A stretch of DNA of 64,000 bases from Capniomyces stellatus (Eukaryota; Kickxellomycota; Harpellomycetes; Harpellales; Legeriomycetaceae), in contig LUVW01000003.1 in the NCBI GenBank assembly GCA_001661515.1, positions 496,001 to 560,000 of the forward strand, in the 5' to 3' direction. This document shows positions 23,501-36,551 of the stretch, piece after piece. Each line of letters opens with the position of its first letter. Position 1 is the first letter of the stretch. The notes beneath the pieces are model-generated. The model was not told the DNA's origin, made no database searches, and saw only the letters and a program-made list of their open reading frames with translations. A program made the translations under genes and the position numbers.

Positions 23501-26500
23501 TTTTGGATTAAAATGAAAAGGTTTTAATTAATTAACAATTCCTGGCTTGAATGAAGTAGACAAAGGAATCAATATGTCTAGAAACTTTTTGTGAAGTTTG
23601 TTCTATTTTAGCGAGGTGCTGTTAATTATTCTTGGTAAACCGAATCAGATAATTGGCATATTAATATTCCCAATTAGTTGGTCTATTGATTCTGCGTTTG
23701 TAAATAAATTATTAATTACACTTTAAAATTGCCTTGTTTGTTTATTCACAATTTTCAACGTGCTTAAAGGGCAATTTTGCAAAACAAAACAAAACGAAAA
23801 AAAAAAAGATTACACTTGATTAAGTAAATTCAAAACAAAGACTTAAAAATAAGAATAAAAATCAATCACAGGAAAGTGTGCATTGGCGCTGACATATTTA
23901 TCCACCATAGTAAGCATGTCTAGCTGGGTTTATTTTTACAATCCATCTATATATTTTGGCTTGTGGAATACATAATTGGCTTCTAGTTCAAACTCGCATT
24001 GAAGTCTATAGATTGAACACGAGTTGGCGAATACTGGTACTAAACTTTGAGGGTACATTAGCATGCTTTCTTGTTCAACCTAGCTCGATCTCGTTTTACT
24101 AGTGTACCAATGTAAACCATTAGTAACTTCAATCTTTAAGAGATTGATCTGATACTTGAATGTTTATTGGACTTTGACCTGAAATTAGATAACCATTGTA
24201 GTCTTTTTATCTTGAAGGCTGATTTATCGTTGCTGGTGATGATCCTGGGCGCTCTTTATGGCTATTGGTCGTTTTTTGGTGATAACACATGGATATTAGC
24301 ATTTGTTTATACCAATCACTTGAATGATTTTTGTTTATTTTTTCGTTTTATTCGTATTATCCGTTTTATTCGTTGCTTCTTAATCAAAATTTCGAAAATG
24401 AAATTTGCTGGCCCAACGAAAGTGTGCAAACAGCTTGGATTTTCTTTGCATTCCTCCCCGCTTGCTTTTTTTTTATATTACTAAACCCACATGCTTTTTG
24501 TTTTAGCTTTATATACTGATTAATTGGCGAAAATGTGGGCTTTATTCTGCTCTTATTTTAATGAGAATGGGTGTTGTGCAAATTATTGATTTAAAGCGTG
24601 TACTTGTGCAGTCTAAAAAAAAAATGATGCTATAGGCTTTGCTCGCCATGTACAAGAACGCATTACTACCACGTCAAGTACATTGGAATGGACAAGTAAG
24701 CTTGACTCGATCATACATCAACCAGAATTGTATTAATCGCTCAAAAGGAATTTCTATCCAAAAGAGCCAAATCACGAGAGGTTCTAAGCTAAGCAGATAC
24801 ACAGTAAACCCCAAATATAGTGGGTGTTTACTACATGCTGTTATCATTAAAGACACCGGTTGCTATGGCTGCCAGTGAAGACCAGTATGTATTCAGCCTT
24901 GCCTTTGTATATATAGAATCGTATAAGCGGTCTTGCTAAACACAAAATAGTAAGTCTTGTACATACACCCATAGCATCTGAGTTGCTACTGTGCCATTTG
25001 TGTGATTACAGTGAGTGGTAGGAGAGTTTGGGGGTTTACTAGGATGATTGGTGTACAGGCGAAGCTGCCGATGTTGTATTTATTAATCTCAATTGAATTT
25101 ATTTGAAATTGCAAGTCGAAATTGAATGGTACTTTCGGGTAGATAAAACACAACAGCGCCAATATATACGCTTTAGGGCAAACCAAGTAGATTAATTAAC
25201 TAAAACAAAGTCACGTTAATTCCAAAATGTAAACGGGCTAAAGATTAAATAGTCAGCCAAATGCTATTAGGGTTTAGACGTAACTGCGTATTGCTGCACT
25301 AAGGAGCCTGTCATGCTTAAAAGCAGGGCACAGCCACTAAACTTCAAAAAAGAGCAAAGGAGAAATAAAGAAGCAGTATATATAACACAGGCCAAAAAAT
25401 ACATGAGCCTTTCATTGCTTTCTTCTTTACTATATTCTTTCCTCGATACATTGAGTCTAACGCGATATACACTGCGTATTTTAAAAGCCAGTGTACCCCC
25501 CGGGAAACAAACTAAATCAGCAGTAATCTCAAAGCCGAACAGCGCGTTGTTTCGGGTTGGTTGGATTTGGAGATGAGAATTATGCGATCAATGATTTAGA
25601 AGAAAAAAATTCAATTTACGAAAAGTTAAAAAAAAAATATCAATATGAAAAAAAAATACAATGTTTCAAGTGTGCTGATAAAATAGTTGCCAAAGTTGAA
25701 CGTCAAAATGCAACTATCGCTAATTATTGTCAAATGTCATCTCAGTTGGCAGAGTTGAGGTGTAATACGGGTATGTTGCTGTTATGCCAGCCTTTTTTTT
25801 ATTGCTTAAACGTCGTTGCAGGATTGAGTAGTAAGATCTTGGCAATTGAGAAAAAAAAGTGGGCAAGGCAGTTCTACAAACATCTGTGAGGCTGATCTTT
25901 GTTTAGGCTGTGAGTTTGATTCTTTAGGTTATAAAAGCAAGCAAGTACTGTTTGCCAACATGCAAGCATATTGGGGATGTATATTTCGTCAGTTGAGTTT
26001 GAAAGCGGTGCATGTTGGGGGAGGAGGAGGAGGAGGGGGAGGGGCTGCTCTGAGTTTGAAAAGCGAGTAGTATAGGACATATAATGCTACGGGAAAAGTG
26101 AGATCGAAACCAGGAATAGATAAGCAAAGTTAGAGATTGGGAGGTGGTTGACGTTTAGAATCAAAAATAAAAAATAAAACCACCCCAGATTCCACATAAT
26201 TATTTACTTTTTAGATAATCTTTGATGATTATTTGTTGGCTTTAAGGTTAGCGGAGACACGATTGAAATGAGCTTTGTTGAAAAAGAAATGCGATTTGGA
26301 TTTACTAACAGGCTTTGGCCAATGGATGTCGGCATTGGGGACTTTCAAAGCTTTAATTACAAAATAACCCATCTGAACTTGCTCCAATTTCAGTAATTTA
26401 GATGGAAGGGTAAAGGTTAGGAGTAAAAATAAATACAATTTAGGGCCAATAGACGCTGAATGCGCTGATTAAAATGAAAAAATTTACAATGTACATTGCC

Positions 26501-28136
26501 CAGGTAATCAAATGACTAACGGCAACAAATGGGTGGATTTTGATAGGACCAATGATTTTAGCGCAGACTTTTCAATTGGTAATTACATTACAAATGATAA
26601 ATAAAACGCAAAAGATAAATTGCGAGTAGAACGAGTTGTAAAGAAACAGCAGTGTCTAGATAGGTTGATTAGTATGAAGAGTCAACTGTAATAAGATAGT
26701 GTTTAAACCAAAGTGGTTCCTAATGTTTAATTTGTGTCTATATAGGCTATGTTAATAGCATTTGGATGTAGTTTAAAATAATATTATGTAATTAAACGAA
26801 ATGTAAGGAAAGACTTGAATAAAGCGAACAGTCGATAATCCAAATAAACAGCAAAGTAGAATAGAGTTTTGGGCAGAAGAAAACAAGAGTTGAGCTTGAT
26901 GTTTCTATGAACGTAGTTTAGGATAAATTAGAGGATAATAGGGTGTTGGTGGGATAAAGCGGTATTATGCAAACTTATGACAGTGAGAACCAAGAGAGAA
27001 ACCAAGAGATTAGTAGTAGGAAAGAAGTCGCCGAATGTTTTTATTATCAGTTTAATGGCTTAATTATATTTATTCGTATTTATTAATATTTCAGTCCATT
27101 TAATCCTTGAGATTTATCAAGAGCTATTACAATCAAACCAAGTAAATCAAAAAGAGCAAATATAATTAAAATCAAAAAAAACAAACATTATTAAAATTAA
27201 AAAATAAATAAAATTAAGGGATTATTTTTTAATATTAATATTCCACCATTAACAAAAAGACTAAGGAATATGTATACTTTTTTATTGTACTAGTTCGTCT
27301 TTTTTTTTTATTGCACGTATTTATTTGCGTATTTTTATTTCCATTTTAATTGTCCCAGCTATTGTTATTTATAACAAATGTAAATATCGATAAGTAGTTT
27401 TTAATAGTAGCTAAATAAAAACAACAACATAAATATATATCGAGAAAAAGGAAAACGTAGATGGTGTAAATGAAACCACGTATTATCTAAAAGTAAAAAA
27501 ACAGGCCAGCTTGACGGAAAAATTAACAAATCGCGTCTACAGCTAAACTACTTAACAAAAGTGGAAGCTAGTGCGTAATTTAGAGTGTTTACACGAGTGA
27601 ATATACCAATAAGACACAATTACGCATATACACACATATATATATCGCGCATATATATATGTAGCACAGACATAGAAAGTAAAGGTCGCTTGAAGGGAAT
27701 AAAAGAAAAATACAATCAATTGGCGTAAAGTAGCTATCAAAATTGTGAAAACAGGATTCCAAAAAACCCAGCAAATCTTGTCCAGTTTAACAAAAAAAAG
27801 AGAAAAAAAACAAACAACTAACGCGTTTGAAAAGTAAATAGGAATTAAAACCTCGATAAAACCAGCAAGAAAAATAAAATAAAAAACATTAAATAAGGGC
27901 AAGGCAAGGGAAACGAAGCAGGATCAGGGGAAAAAGGAAGGAGAAAAAAAAGACAGTAGTGCGCGTTTCACTAGTGTAGAAAGAGGTAATTGGAAAGGAA
28001 TAGCCTTGAGCGAGGTAGGAAATAGAGAAATCATTGAATCGAATCGGTATAGAAGAAGGTAGAGAAAATAAAGAGGGAAAGGGAAGGGAGAGATTGAACA
28101 TCTAGAGCTTTGGTAAAGAGAAACTATAAGCTTGTT
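23501..28136. other. 4.6 kb region with almost no recognisable genes
   Basis: Lies between the divergent cytidylyltransferase and MED25 genes. Apart from the coiled-coil candidate at 25557-25889, it holds only short AT-biased frames, a GGA-rich patch at 26018-26042, an AT-rich stretch at 27160-27450 and purine-rich sequence at 27890-28100 just before MED25. No RNA gene was recognised. Confidence 0.45.
25557..25889 (+). CDS. Candidate short coiled-coil protein, unrecognised
   Basis: An open frame of up to 110 residues with a coiled-coil-like segment (INDLEEKNSIYEKLKKKYQYEK, then ADKIVAKVERQ and SSQLAELRCNT) and a basic end (ILAIEKKKWARQ). A 51-base GTATGTT…GTTGCAG stretch (25771-25821) inside it is a plausible phase-1 intron whose removal deletes the hydrophobic LLLCQPFFYCLN insert and keeps the frame. 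That combination argues for a real spliced gene. The start is not defined: the frame opens upstream at about 25515 and 5' exons may exist (ATG at 25313). No family was recognised. Confidence 0.35.
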   Translation: MVGFGDENYAINDLEEKNSIYEKLKKKYQYEKKIQCFKCADKIVAKVERQNATIANYCQMSSQLAELRCNTGMLLLCQPFFYCLNVVAGLSSKILAIEKKKWARQFYKHL

Positions 28137-31100
28137 ATGGATAAAAAGCGATCAGGAAGCGTAAAGATGAACAACATGGAAGTTAGATCTACAGGGAATA
28201 TACAAATAATGAGGACAAACACATCGCCAACAATAAAAAAGAGGCAGGCTTCAAGCTCAATTGCAGATGAAATGACTTCTAGCTTTCAGAAAACAAATGG
28301 AGTCAAAGAGGGTAAAAGCCTGAGTCTAGGGAAGTCTGGGGTTGGTAATATGGGCCTGCGGAAGGATATACTTTGTGTCATAGTGATCGAGAATTCAAAG
28401 AAGATAGAAAGCGTCTTTCCAAAGTTGTACAACGAGGTTATTGAGAAGATCATAGCGTAAGTTTTATACAGTACTAATTTTTTGCGACTTGCAACAAAAC
28501 ATACTAGGATTGTGTTGAAAATAGTATAACATAAATAATTAAGAGATTGAGCAAGTCAAATATCAGCAGCAGCTTTAGAAAAAAAAAAAAAAAGCAGTGA
28601 AAAAGCGAGCGAATTCTAGTTGGTTACCAAAACAAAGCAGGCTAAATGAAGAAAGAGAGAAAGAAAGAAAAGATAATAATTTAATATTAAATTTATGTAT
28701 GAATGAATAAACAAATAAACTATAGGAGCCTGAGGGAGCCAGTATTACTTTCAGGGACCAGCGTGCCGACCAAAGTGACGCCGTGTGTTAGGTTAGGGGT
28801 GGTATTTTATGGAGATCACCCGCCTTTGTCAACGAGTGCAACCATGTCGCAGTATTTTACAACCAATTATAGAACATTTGGGATGGAGCTTCAGAAGCAC
28901 GAGTTTGAGGTGGGGGGTAGTATTAGGTGTGCAGTGCTGGAGGGGTTAGTAGGGGCACTGGAGATGTTTGATGATTTTGAGGAGTTTGACGAGGAGGCTA
29001 AGCAGGTAGAAATCCATTCTTTACATTGTATATTGGTGGGAGGGACATTGCCGTATGGGGCTGAGGCACTATTAGCGCAGAGGGCGGTAAAGATGAACGG
29101 GTATGGTAAGGAGGGGATGGGAGGTGGTCAGGAATTGTTACAGGAGAATAATTGGAGACAGTTAAATGGGGTGATGGAGGAGTACTGTAGAGAGAACCAG
29201 AGGAGAGAGTATGACAGAATAACGTTGACCAATGTTCTTGAGAAGATAAAAAGTCGGTCTATAAACCTTTCAGCAGTAACATTGTCGAGTAAAGAGGGAG
29301 AGGTATTTAAGGATATTGTAAGCAAAGGGAACTTTACAGGAAAGGAGCCAAGCTTTGTGTCAGCAGAACAAACAGGAGGATTCCCGTTATATACAGCCAA
29401 CATAAAGATTGGGGGAGCAGAGGCGGAGGATGTAACGATGCAGGCAAAAAAGGCACGAATGGGAGGAAATGAGGGGGAGGTGGATAGTGAGATGAATGGG
29501 CAATTGGCAGGACCCAGTAGTGCAGCAATGGTAGCAGGGGCAGGGTTGGAGGCAGGAGGAGGAGGGGAGGTAGTAAACGCGACCAAGACAGGAGAAGACG
29601 TTCATATGGCAGAGCAGGCGATGTTGAGTGGAATTGACAAGGCCAAGAGTGTAGAGAGTGACTTTGGGGGGCAAGGATCGTCTTCGGTTTCACGTAAAGT
29701 AAAAGGAGGCAAAGGAACCTCACGAAAGGGATCGCCACGAGGAGGAAAGTCAGTGGTAGGCGGTAGAATAGCATCGATATCGCCAGCACTGCATAGCCGC
29801 AGCAAGCCAGGAGCAGTGGATCAGGTTAAAGGCGAAGGGACGGGGGTAGGAGTGGGTAAAGCTATAGAGCCAGCAGCAGCAGCAGGACAAGTGCAAGTGA
29901 ATATCGCCACAACACCGGTAGCAAATGTACAAATGGGTACTATAGCCAATGTCAATGCCAATGCCAATATGAGCACCAATATGAATATCAATGTTACACA
30001 GGCGGCAGGAACAGCAATAGGAGCAAATACAGCATTGGGCATGGGCCAGAGTTTGGGTGTAATGCCAGCAGCTGTAACGGCGTCATCATCCACTCCGGTT
30101 ATGGGGCTGCAAGCGGGGCAGGATGCAGCAGGGGTAAATACCGGGCAATCACCGGCGCTTATAGCAATTACAGGACTGATAAGCAAGGTAAGGGCGTTGG
30201 AGGCTCAAGTGGCGCAAGTAGAGCAAGGGCAGCAAAATAGAATGAACCAGATCAGAAAATGCCAGCAGGTGGAGACTTTCCAAGTGCCCACAATGGCACA
30301 CATGAATAGGCAGCAGCGAATGGTGGCAGGGGCACAGGCAGCGCAGCAAAGGACCGTACTTACCCAAGAGTTCCAACAGTACCAGAAAATACAGGTCAAC
30401 AACCAACAACAGCTTAACATGTTACGCCAGCAAATACAACAGCAACAAATGGCATTCCAACTAAGCCAGCAACAACTTAACCAACAACAACAACTTAACC
30501 AACAACAACAACTTAACCAACAACAACAACTTAATCAGCAGCAGCAGCAGCAGCAGGTTCAACAGCAGCAACAGATTCAACAAATCCAGCAGTTGCAGAA
30601 ATTACAACAGTTACAGCAGCTTCAACAAAGCCCACAAGTTTCTCAAGCCCAAAGTCATAGTATGGGTCAAATGAATGTACAGACAGAAGTCAGGTCGCAG
30701 TTGAGTAGGCCGGGATCGGTTGCAGGAATGAATAGTCCGCATTTGACACAACCAGGACTAGCAACAGGGTCAAATACAGAAAACAGATTGATATCACCAA
30801 GTCCAGCTCGACAACAGATACAAAATATAGGCAGCCCACAGATTACCAGAACAATATCGCCAACACCAAGCAACATGACCAATAAAACCAATTCTATGGC
30901 TAGAGAAAATGACCAAGCATTAAGCCAAACACCAATGAATATTACTACAGCCGAACAGTTGCTGCGGTCACCAAGAGGCCAAAGCATGCAGCAAAACCAA
31001 CAAAACCAACAAAACCAACAGATACAACAAAATCAACAGATACAACAGCAAATTCAAATGCAGCAGCAGCAGCAGCAGCAACAACAACAACAATTATTAC

Positions 31101-31779
31101 AACAGCAACAGCAACAGCAATTATTACAACAGGCTCAACAACAACAACAACAACAGGCTCAACAACAGCAAAGTGCTCAAAGTTCATCTGTTGCACAAAT
31201 AACACATCAAATGGCGGCACAAACGATTAGTAGATTGGCACAGATAACAAACAAGGACGCCAAGTCTATTGCAGCTATGCCAGTTGGAGAATTGGTTAGG
31301 TTGGTAGCATTGTCTAATCCACCAGATAAGCAGAATACTTTGACAACGCAACAACAGGTTCTAATTAGTACATTGAACACATTCAAGCTTCAACTCCAGC
31401 AAAAGAATGCTTTCAATAAGGATGGACAAGGTCAAGGACAAGGACAATCTGCTAGCCAGAGCAACACACCAGTACAGAACCAAAACCAAAACCAAAACCA
31501 AAGTCAAAGTCAAAGTCAAAGCCAGAGCCAGAGCCAAAGTCATACGCCATCACAGAATCAAAGTTTGACACAGGCATTGTCTCAAACACATTCCGAGTCA
31601 GCTATTCAATCACAAAGCAGCTCAATTGACAACAAGAACCAAAACCAAAACCAAAACCAAAACCAAAATCAAACAACAAACAGTGCTCAACTTCAAAAAA
31701 CAGGCCAAAACACACCACAAGCTCAACAACAACAAGCTCAACAGCAGCAACAACAGCAGCAACAACAACAACAATTATT

Positions 31780-31848
<69 letters not shown>

Positions 31849-33721
31849 GCAACAACAACAACAACAACAAGCTCAAGCTCAGGCGATGATGCAAGCACAA
31901 ATGATGGCAGGTAAAGGAATGGGTACACCAATGTTGGCAATTCCAATGGAAGGATCGGTGTCTGGAATGGGAGTCAGTGCCAATTTGGCGCAATTGGGAA
32001 CACCAATAACAAACAACCTGATCAAGACAGATTCAATGACAAATGGAGGCCAACGAATTGTTGCTACAACGTGGAAGGGATTTATAGTGAGTGGAGCAAA
32101 GATGGCGAATGGGCAGCAATCAGAGATGATAGTTGCAGTGCAGGCGGTCTCAGTAGGAGGTGATGGGTCAAATTCGTTGGTGTCTGACTGTATGTTTGAC
32201 CAATGGCCTGCGCGGCTTTCGATTTCAGGACTAGCACCAGCAAACGCGTCGCAGATGGTCGAATGGGCAGCTGCGAACTCGGTGCCACAGGTTGTGTTTA
32301 TGCGCAACTCTGAGCTGGAACTGAAGATTGGTGGGCCAGGAGCGCCAAACTCAAACAGGAATTTGTCGCAGACGGATCTGGCAAAGAGCTTTGAAATTCT
32401 ATGCGCCACGTTGAAGCACAAGTCACTGCTTGCCCTAATCCGCCTGAACGATGCATCGCGGCCTGGTGAGTTGCTGGGAATTCTTCTAGTGTCACATAAT
32501 GACTCGTTGATGGGTCTGGTGTTTGCCAAGCACCCAATTCCCTCCCACTTGTACTCCAAACCAGGCCAGTCCACGCCTATTGTTAATGCTGCTACCACAA
32601 CTCAGACAGAAATGAACGAGTTTGCTCTTCAGTTCAACAGGCAGAGCGCCTCTATCCCAGGCTCAGCAATCACCGCCAACTCCAGCCTGGCAATAAACCG
32701 CAGTCCCAACCAGTTCACAAGCCCAATCCAACAAGCCAACATTCACAACATCGGAAATGCCAGTAATACTTCTTTGAACTCTATTGGTACTCCCAAATCT
32801 GCAAATGCCCAAATCAACCCTCAGAACCAAAATCAAAATCAAATTCCCGACAATCAAACTCAAACTGCCAACTCTGTTACTCAAACCCCATCACTCTCTA
32901 ACAAGTCTGCTTCAGTGGTCAGCAATCAAAACCAAAACCAAAATCAACAGTTCAACCCTCTAACTTCTCCACACCAATCCAATACAATTCCAGGCTTCAG
33001 CAATGCATCTTCAACCAGTATGGGTCTTTCCACCTCACAACAGCAGCAGTTGGCCAATCCTACTGGAACTCCTTTGATTTCCTCAGCCCCTGCTGCACCC
33101 ACATCAACCACAAGTCAGTCCAATATTGCTGCCAACTTTACACCAGAAATGTTACAGAACATGCTTACTGTCCAGCAAAACCCTCAAAAACAGGCCCAAC
33201 AACAAACCGCTTTCCAAAAACACCTTCAACAGCAACAAGCCCAGCAAGCTCAACAAGTCCAACAACAACAACAACAACAACAACACCAACACCAACAACA
33301 ACATCAGCAACAACAAGCTCTACAAGCAATGCAACAACAACAACAGGCACAACAGCAGGCACAACAGCAGGCACAAACTCAAGCTCAAACACAAGGTCAA
33401 CAAATGCAAATTCAACTCCATTTGTTCCAACAACTTGTTCAACACTTTATTAGTCAAGGTGCAACTCCACAACAAGCCCAACAACAAGCTAAAGTCCAGC
33501 TTCAGGCCCAACTGCAAAATCACGCTCAGAACCAGGCTCAAGCTCAAGTACTTGCCCAAGCACAGGCACAACAACAACAGGCACAACAACAACAAGCACA
33601 GACTCAAGCTCAGGCACAAGCTCAGGCACAAGCTCAGGCTCAGGCACAAGCCCAACAACAGCAGCAACAAGCACAGGCCCAAGCACAGGCTCAAGCTCAA
33701 GCTCAGGCTCAGGCACAGGCT

Positions 33722-33774
<53 letters not shown>

Positions 33775-33804
33775 TCAAGCACAAGCACAAGCCCAAGCAC
33801 AGGC

Positions 33805-33857
<53 letters not shown>

Positions 33858-34037
33858 AGCAGCAAGCACAGGCCCAGGCACTTGCTCAGGCTCAGGCTCA
33901 ACAACAACAACAACAGGCTCAACAACAAGCTCAAGCACTTGCTCAGGCTCAGGCTCAACAACAACAACAGGCTCAACAACAAGCTCAAGCACTTGCTCAA
34001 GCTCAACAACAGCAACAGGCTCAACAACAAGCTCAGC

Positions 34038-34078
<41 letters not shown>

Positions 34079-34954
34079 GCCCAAGCTCAGGCACATCCAT
34101 CACCACTTGGGTCATTTATGTCAGATAATTCCCAGGTTGATACAGCAACTTTGTTAATGTCGAATGGAATTTCATTATCAGCAGAACAGCTCCATCAATT
34201 ACGCATGATGAACCCAACACAACAAGCAGCATCGATACAGCTGATTCTACAAAGCAACTCGAACAACGCTAACCAACTACAGCAGCAGCTTAATCAGCAA
34301 CAACAGCAACAACAGCAACAACAGCAGCAGCAGCAGCAACAACAACAACAACATTTGGTAAACTCAATGACAAGTGCAAATTTATTACAAGGAGGAATGA
34401 ACTTGAATACTGCCAACATGATGAGCCCAGCGGGCATGAACATGGCCAATCAGAGCAGCAGCGTCAATCCGTTGAACATCAACCAAGGCAAGCAGAACCT
34501 AGTAACTGGGCTAAACGCTAATCTTAACAATCAATTACAGAATCAAGGTCTGAATGTGAACTTGGCAATGTCTCAAGCAAACATGGCTGCAGGTTCAGAC
34601 GCAGGCAACATGACGCCAGGCGGAACATTTGCCCAGTTTGGCCTACAGCACCAAAGGATCAATCAGTTAGGCAATACCAATGTTGTTGGTGCAGGAATGG
34701 TAGGGAACATGGGTGGATTGAATGTTGGAGGAGGAGGTGCTGGTGCTGGTAATGTGAATGCTTCTGTTTCAAGTCCTATTGGGACTGGTGGTGGCGGTGG
34801 GATCGGAATGTCGCCAATTGCTGGGAACAGTGTAGCAAACCAGAACGCGGCTAATGCCGGTGGTAATAGTGGGTCGATTACGCCCCAACAGCTGCAATTG
34901 CTGAGACAGTTGCAGTTGCAGCAGCAGACGTACTTGAGACAGCAACAAAAGTAA
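28137..34954 (+). CDS. MED25: Mediator subunit 25 with giant glutamine-rich tracts
   Basis: MED25 is a Mediator subunit that docks activators through its ACID domain and binds Mediator through its vWA domain. Two exons, 28137-28456 and 28726-34954 (GTAAGT…ATAG), give 2182 residues, against about 750 in animals. The vWA domain starts at about residue 76 ([12 protein letters not shown]) and continues with [39 protein letters not shown] and [13 protein letters not shown]. The ACID domain, about 1220-1378, has [38 protein letters not shown] and [22 protein letters not shown], matching the beta-barrel order of the animal domain. The rest is low-complexity: Q, QN, QS and QA repeats on both sides of ACID, including a QA/QQ-rich block of about 280 residues (1600-1900). 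It ends [15 protein letters not shown]. Repeat-length errors in the assembly are possible, but the frame is intact. Confidence 0.87.
30466..30630 (+). repeat. CAA/CAG repeat encoding polyglutamine (MED25)
   Basis: Includes near-identical tandem 18-base CAACAACAACTTAACCAA units (QQQLNQ) at about 30471-30535, followed by mixed CAG and CAA codons. Confidence 0.85.
31720..31880 (+). repeat. Long CAA tract encoding polyglutamine (MED25)
   Basis: Almost pure (CAA)n encoding about 45 consecutive Gln around 31770-31870, just before the ACID domain. Confidence 0.9.
33230..34095 (+). repeat. CAA/CAGGCA/CAAGCT repeats encoding Q and QA tracts (MED25)
   Basis: About 860 bases of near-continuous CAA, CAGGCA and CAAGCT units encoding (Q)n and (QA)n, including an almost perfect (GCACAG)n array at about 33715-33775 and a repeated AQALAQAQ block at about 33880-34010. 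Alternative frames read Asn- or Leu-rich and are shadows. Confidence 0.9.
34270..34352 (+). repeat. CAG/CAA tract encoding polyglutamine (MED25)
   Basis: Mixed CAG/CAA codons, about 25 Gln, in the C-terminal part of MED25. Confidence 0.85.
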
Positions 34955-35822
34955 CCAATTGGATATAGCCTGGGTAAATAAATTCGGTTACCAATGGCGG
35001 TTGTTCGTTCATATAATCTCATCTATCCTCTCTCCTTATCTTTTTTATTGCTTTATATATTTGACGTCAATTCTTGGGACTTTCAACTCCGTTTTTTTAT
35101 TATTAATATTGATATCAACTTGGTATTCTTAACTTTTGATATTCGGTTTATCAGTTTTTTACTTTTTTTTTTCTTTATTTAGTTTTTTTTAACTTCTACA
35201 TTCCATATTACTTTTTTTTAATTGTTTTGCTATTCTACAATCCCGCTTATTTTAATTCTTTTATATATAGCTCTTTATAATCTGTTTCTCTTTTTTTTTT
35301 TGCAATACACAACTATTTATATTTTATTCATAATCATCGTAGACAAAGTTAAAACCACGCCCACTTCAACACCATTTTGTTGCTGCCTAAAGACAAGGGT
35401 GTGTTTACTTGGGCTGATTCGTAGATTATAAAAATTGCAAGTAGACCTTTATTTTATTATGGCAACTAGAAAAAAATAGGAAAAAGTTAAAATAAAAAGT
35501 CTATGGTACTGTGTCACAAAACCACCTAAACCAGACGGTGTTGCTCTTCAGTGTTGAATATAGATAATATCTGCGTTGTGCGTTTTCAGGTGCCGTGCAG
35601 GTGTTATGATTTTTGGGCGGTAGCTTGTGCTTCCTTCTATAGTAACAGGAATACATATTGTGCAAAAAGTTTAGATATTTGAAAGTTTGGCATAAATATA
35701 ATGTATTATCAACATGTACCAATCTAGATAGGTAATGGTCATTATAAGTATATGCTGAAGAGAGAGAGGAAATAAAAAAACAAGGGATTCTCCGGTTTAA
35801 AAGTCTGTATTGTTGATACTAT
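34955..35822. other. Intergenic between convergent genes
   Basis: The T-rich 3' region of MED25 (35030-35310) and the downstream region of the SERF gene. Only AT-biased frames, none supported. Confidence 0.5.
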
Positions 35823-36551
35823 TTAGCTTACCTCCTCCAGCTTTTTCTAAAAAAAAAACAACAAAAAACCAAGCAGTCGTATAAAATATATTTAGTTTTT
35901 ACAATCAAAGAGGGTGAGTGAGAGAATTCAAGAAATACCAAACAAAACTGTTTATTATAAAGCCGAATTCTGGATTGTAAAAGGTAAATTATAGTGCGTA
36001 ATATTCGGTATTTGGTTCATTCAACTTACTTGTTGCTTTTGCCTCATAATCTCGGCATCCCTATAAACGAGAAATATCATAATATACATTAATTTTGGCA
36101 ACACAGCGCTTCAATAAAGAGAAAACATACCCCCCCCCCCCCACTCCCCAATTCGGAGTTGGAATTGTAATATCATCGCCTCATAACTTTGTTTTGTTTG
36201 ACAACAAAAGAAAGCGAGTAAAATAAAAACTAGTACTGCTGTTGTGTATACCTTTCTTGTTTATTTCTAAAGCTAAGTCCTTCATCCTCCTTCTTTGCGC
36301 CTTTCCCAAGCTTTTCTTGTTTTTTCTTGTTTTTTTCTCTAGCCAAATCTCTCTGATTTCCACCTGAATTTCAGTTCCAATCATACACAAACAGATTTAG
36401 TATATGTACATTTTCTAAATTGTCCTGTGCTAAATATGGATATGCAAATGAAACGCCCTATTTTTTACAGCCACCCGCTTTTCTATATCCATCTAGTCAA
36501 TGCCAAATACCACTTCCTACTGTAAACTATTATATGCTACTTACGTGCCAT
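35823..36551 (-). CDS. Small EDRK-rich factor (SERF/4F5 family)
   Basis: A 57-residue highly charged protein of the SERF family, whose animal members bind nucleic acid and acidic amyloid-prone proteins. Four exons: 36545-36551 (7 bases, ATGGCAC), 36252-36363, 36030-36060 and 35823-35846. Donors are GTAAGT, GTATAC and GTAAGT and the phases fit exactly. The protein begins MARGNQRDLAREKNKKKQ, matching the family N-terminus TRGNQRELARQKNMKK. It continues KEDEGLSFRNKQERDAEIMRQKQQKK and stops after LEEVS. Length equals the family norm (about 60). The gene is invisible to single-frame searches because its longest exon is 112 bases. Identification rests on the N-terminal motif plus the conserved RDAEIMRQKQ segment. 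The final GTAAGC could be a donor instead of coding, which would change only the last residues. Confidence 0.9.

Noticed and set aside
23016..23511. Plus-strand frames opposite the cytidylyltransferase exon 1
   Set aside because: Antisense shadows of a well-supported exon.
33126..34157. Long alternative frames in the MED25 glutamine region reading Asn/His/Lys-rich or, on the minus strand, Leu/Val-rich
   Set aside because: They are shadow frames of the CAA/CAG repeats: (CAA)n reads N or T in the other plus frames and L, V or C on the minus strand. The glutamine frame is continuous with the vWA and ACID domains.
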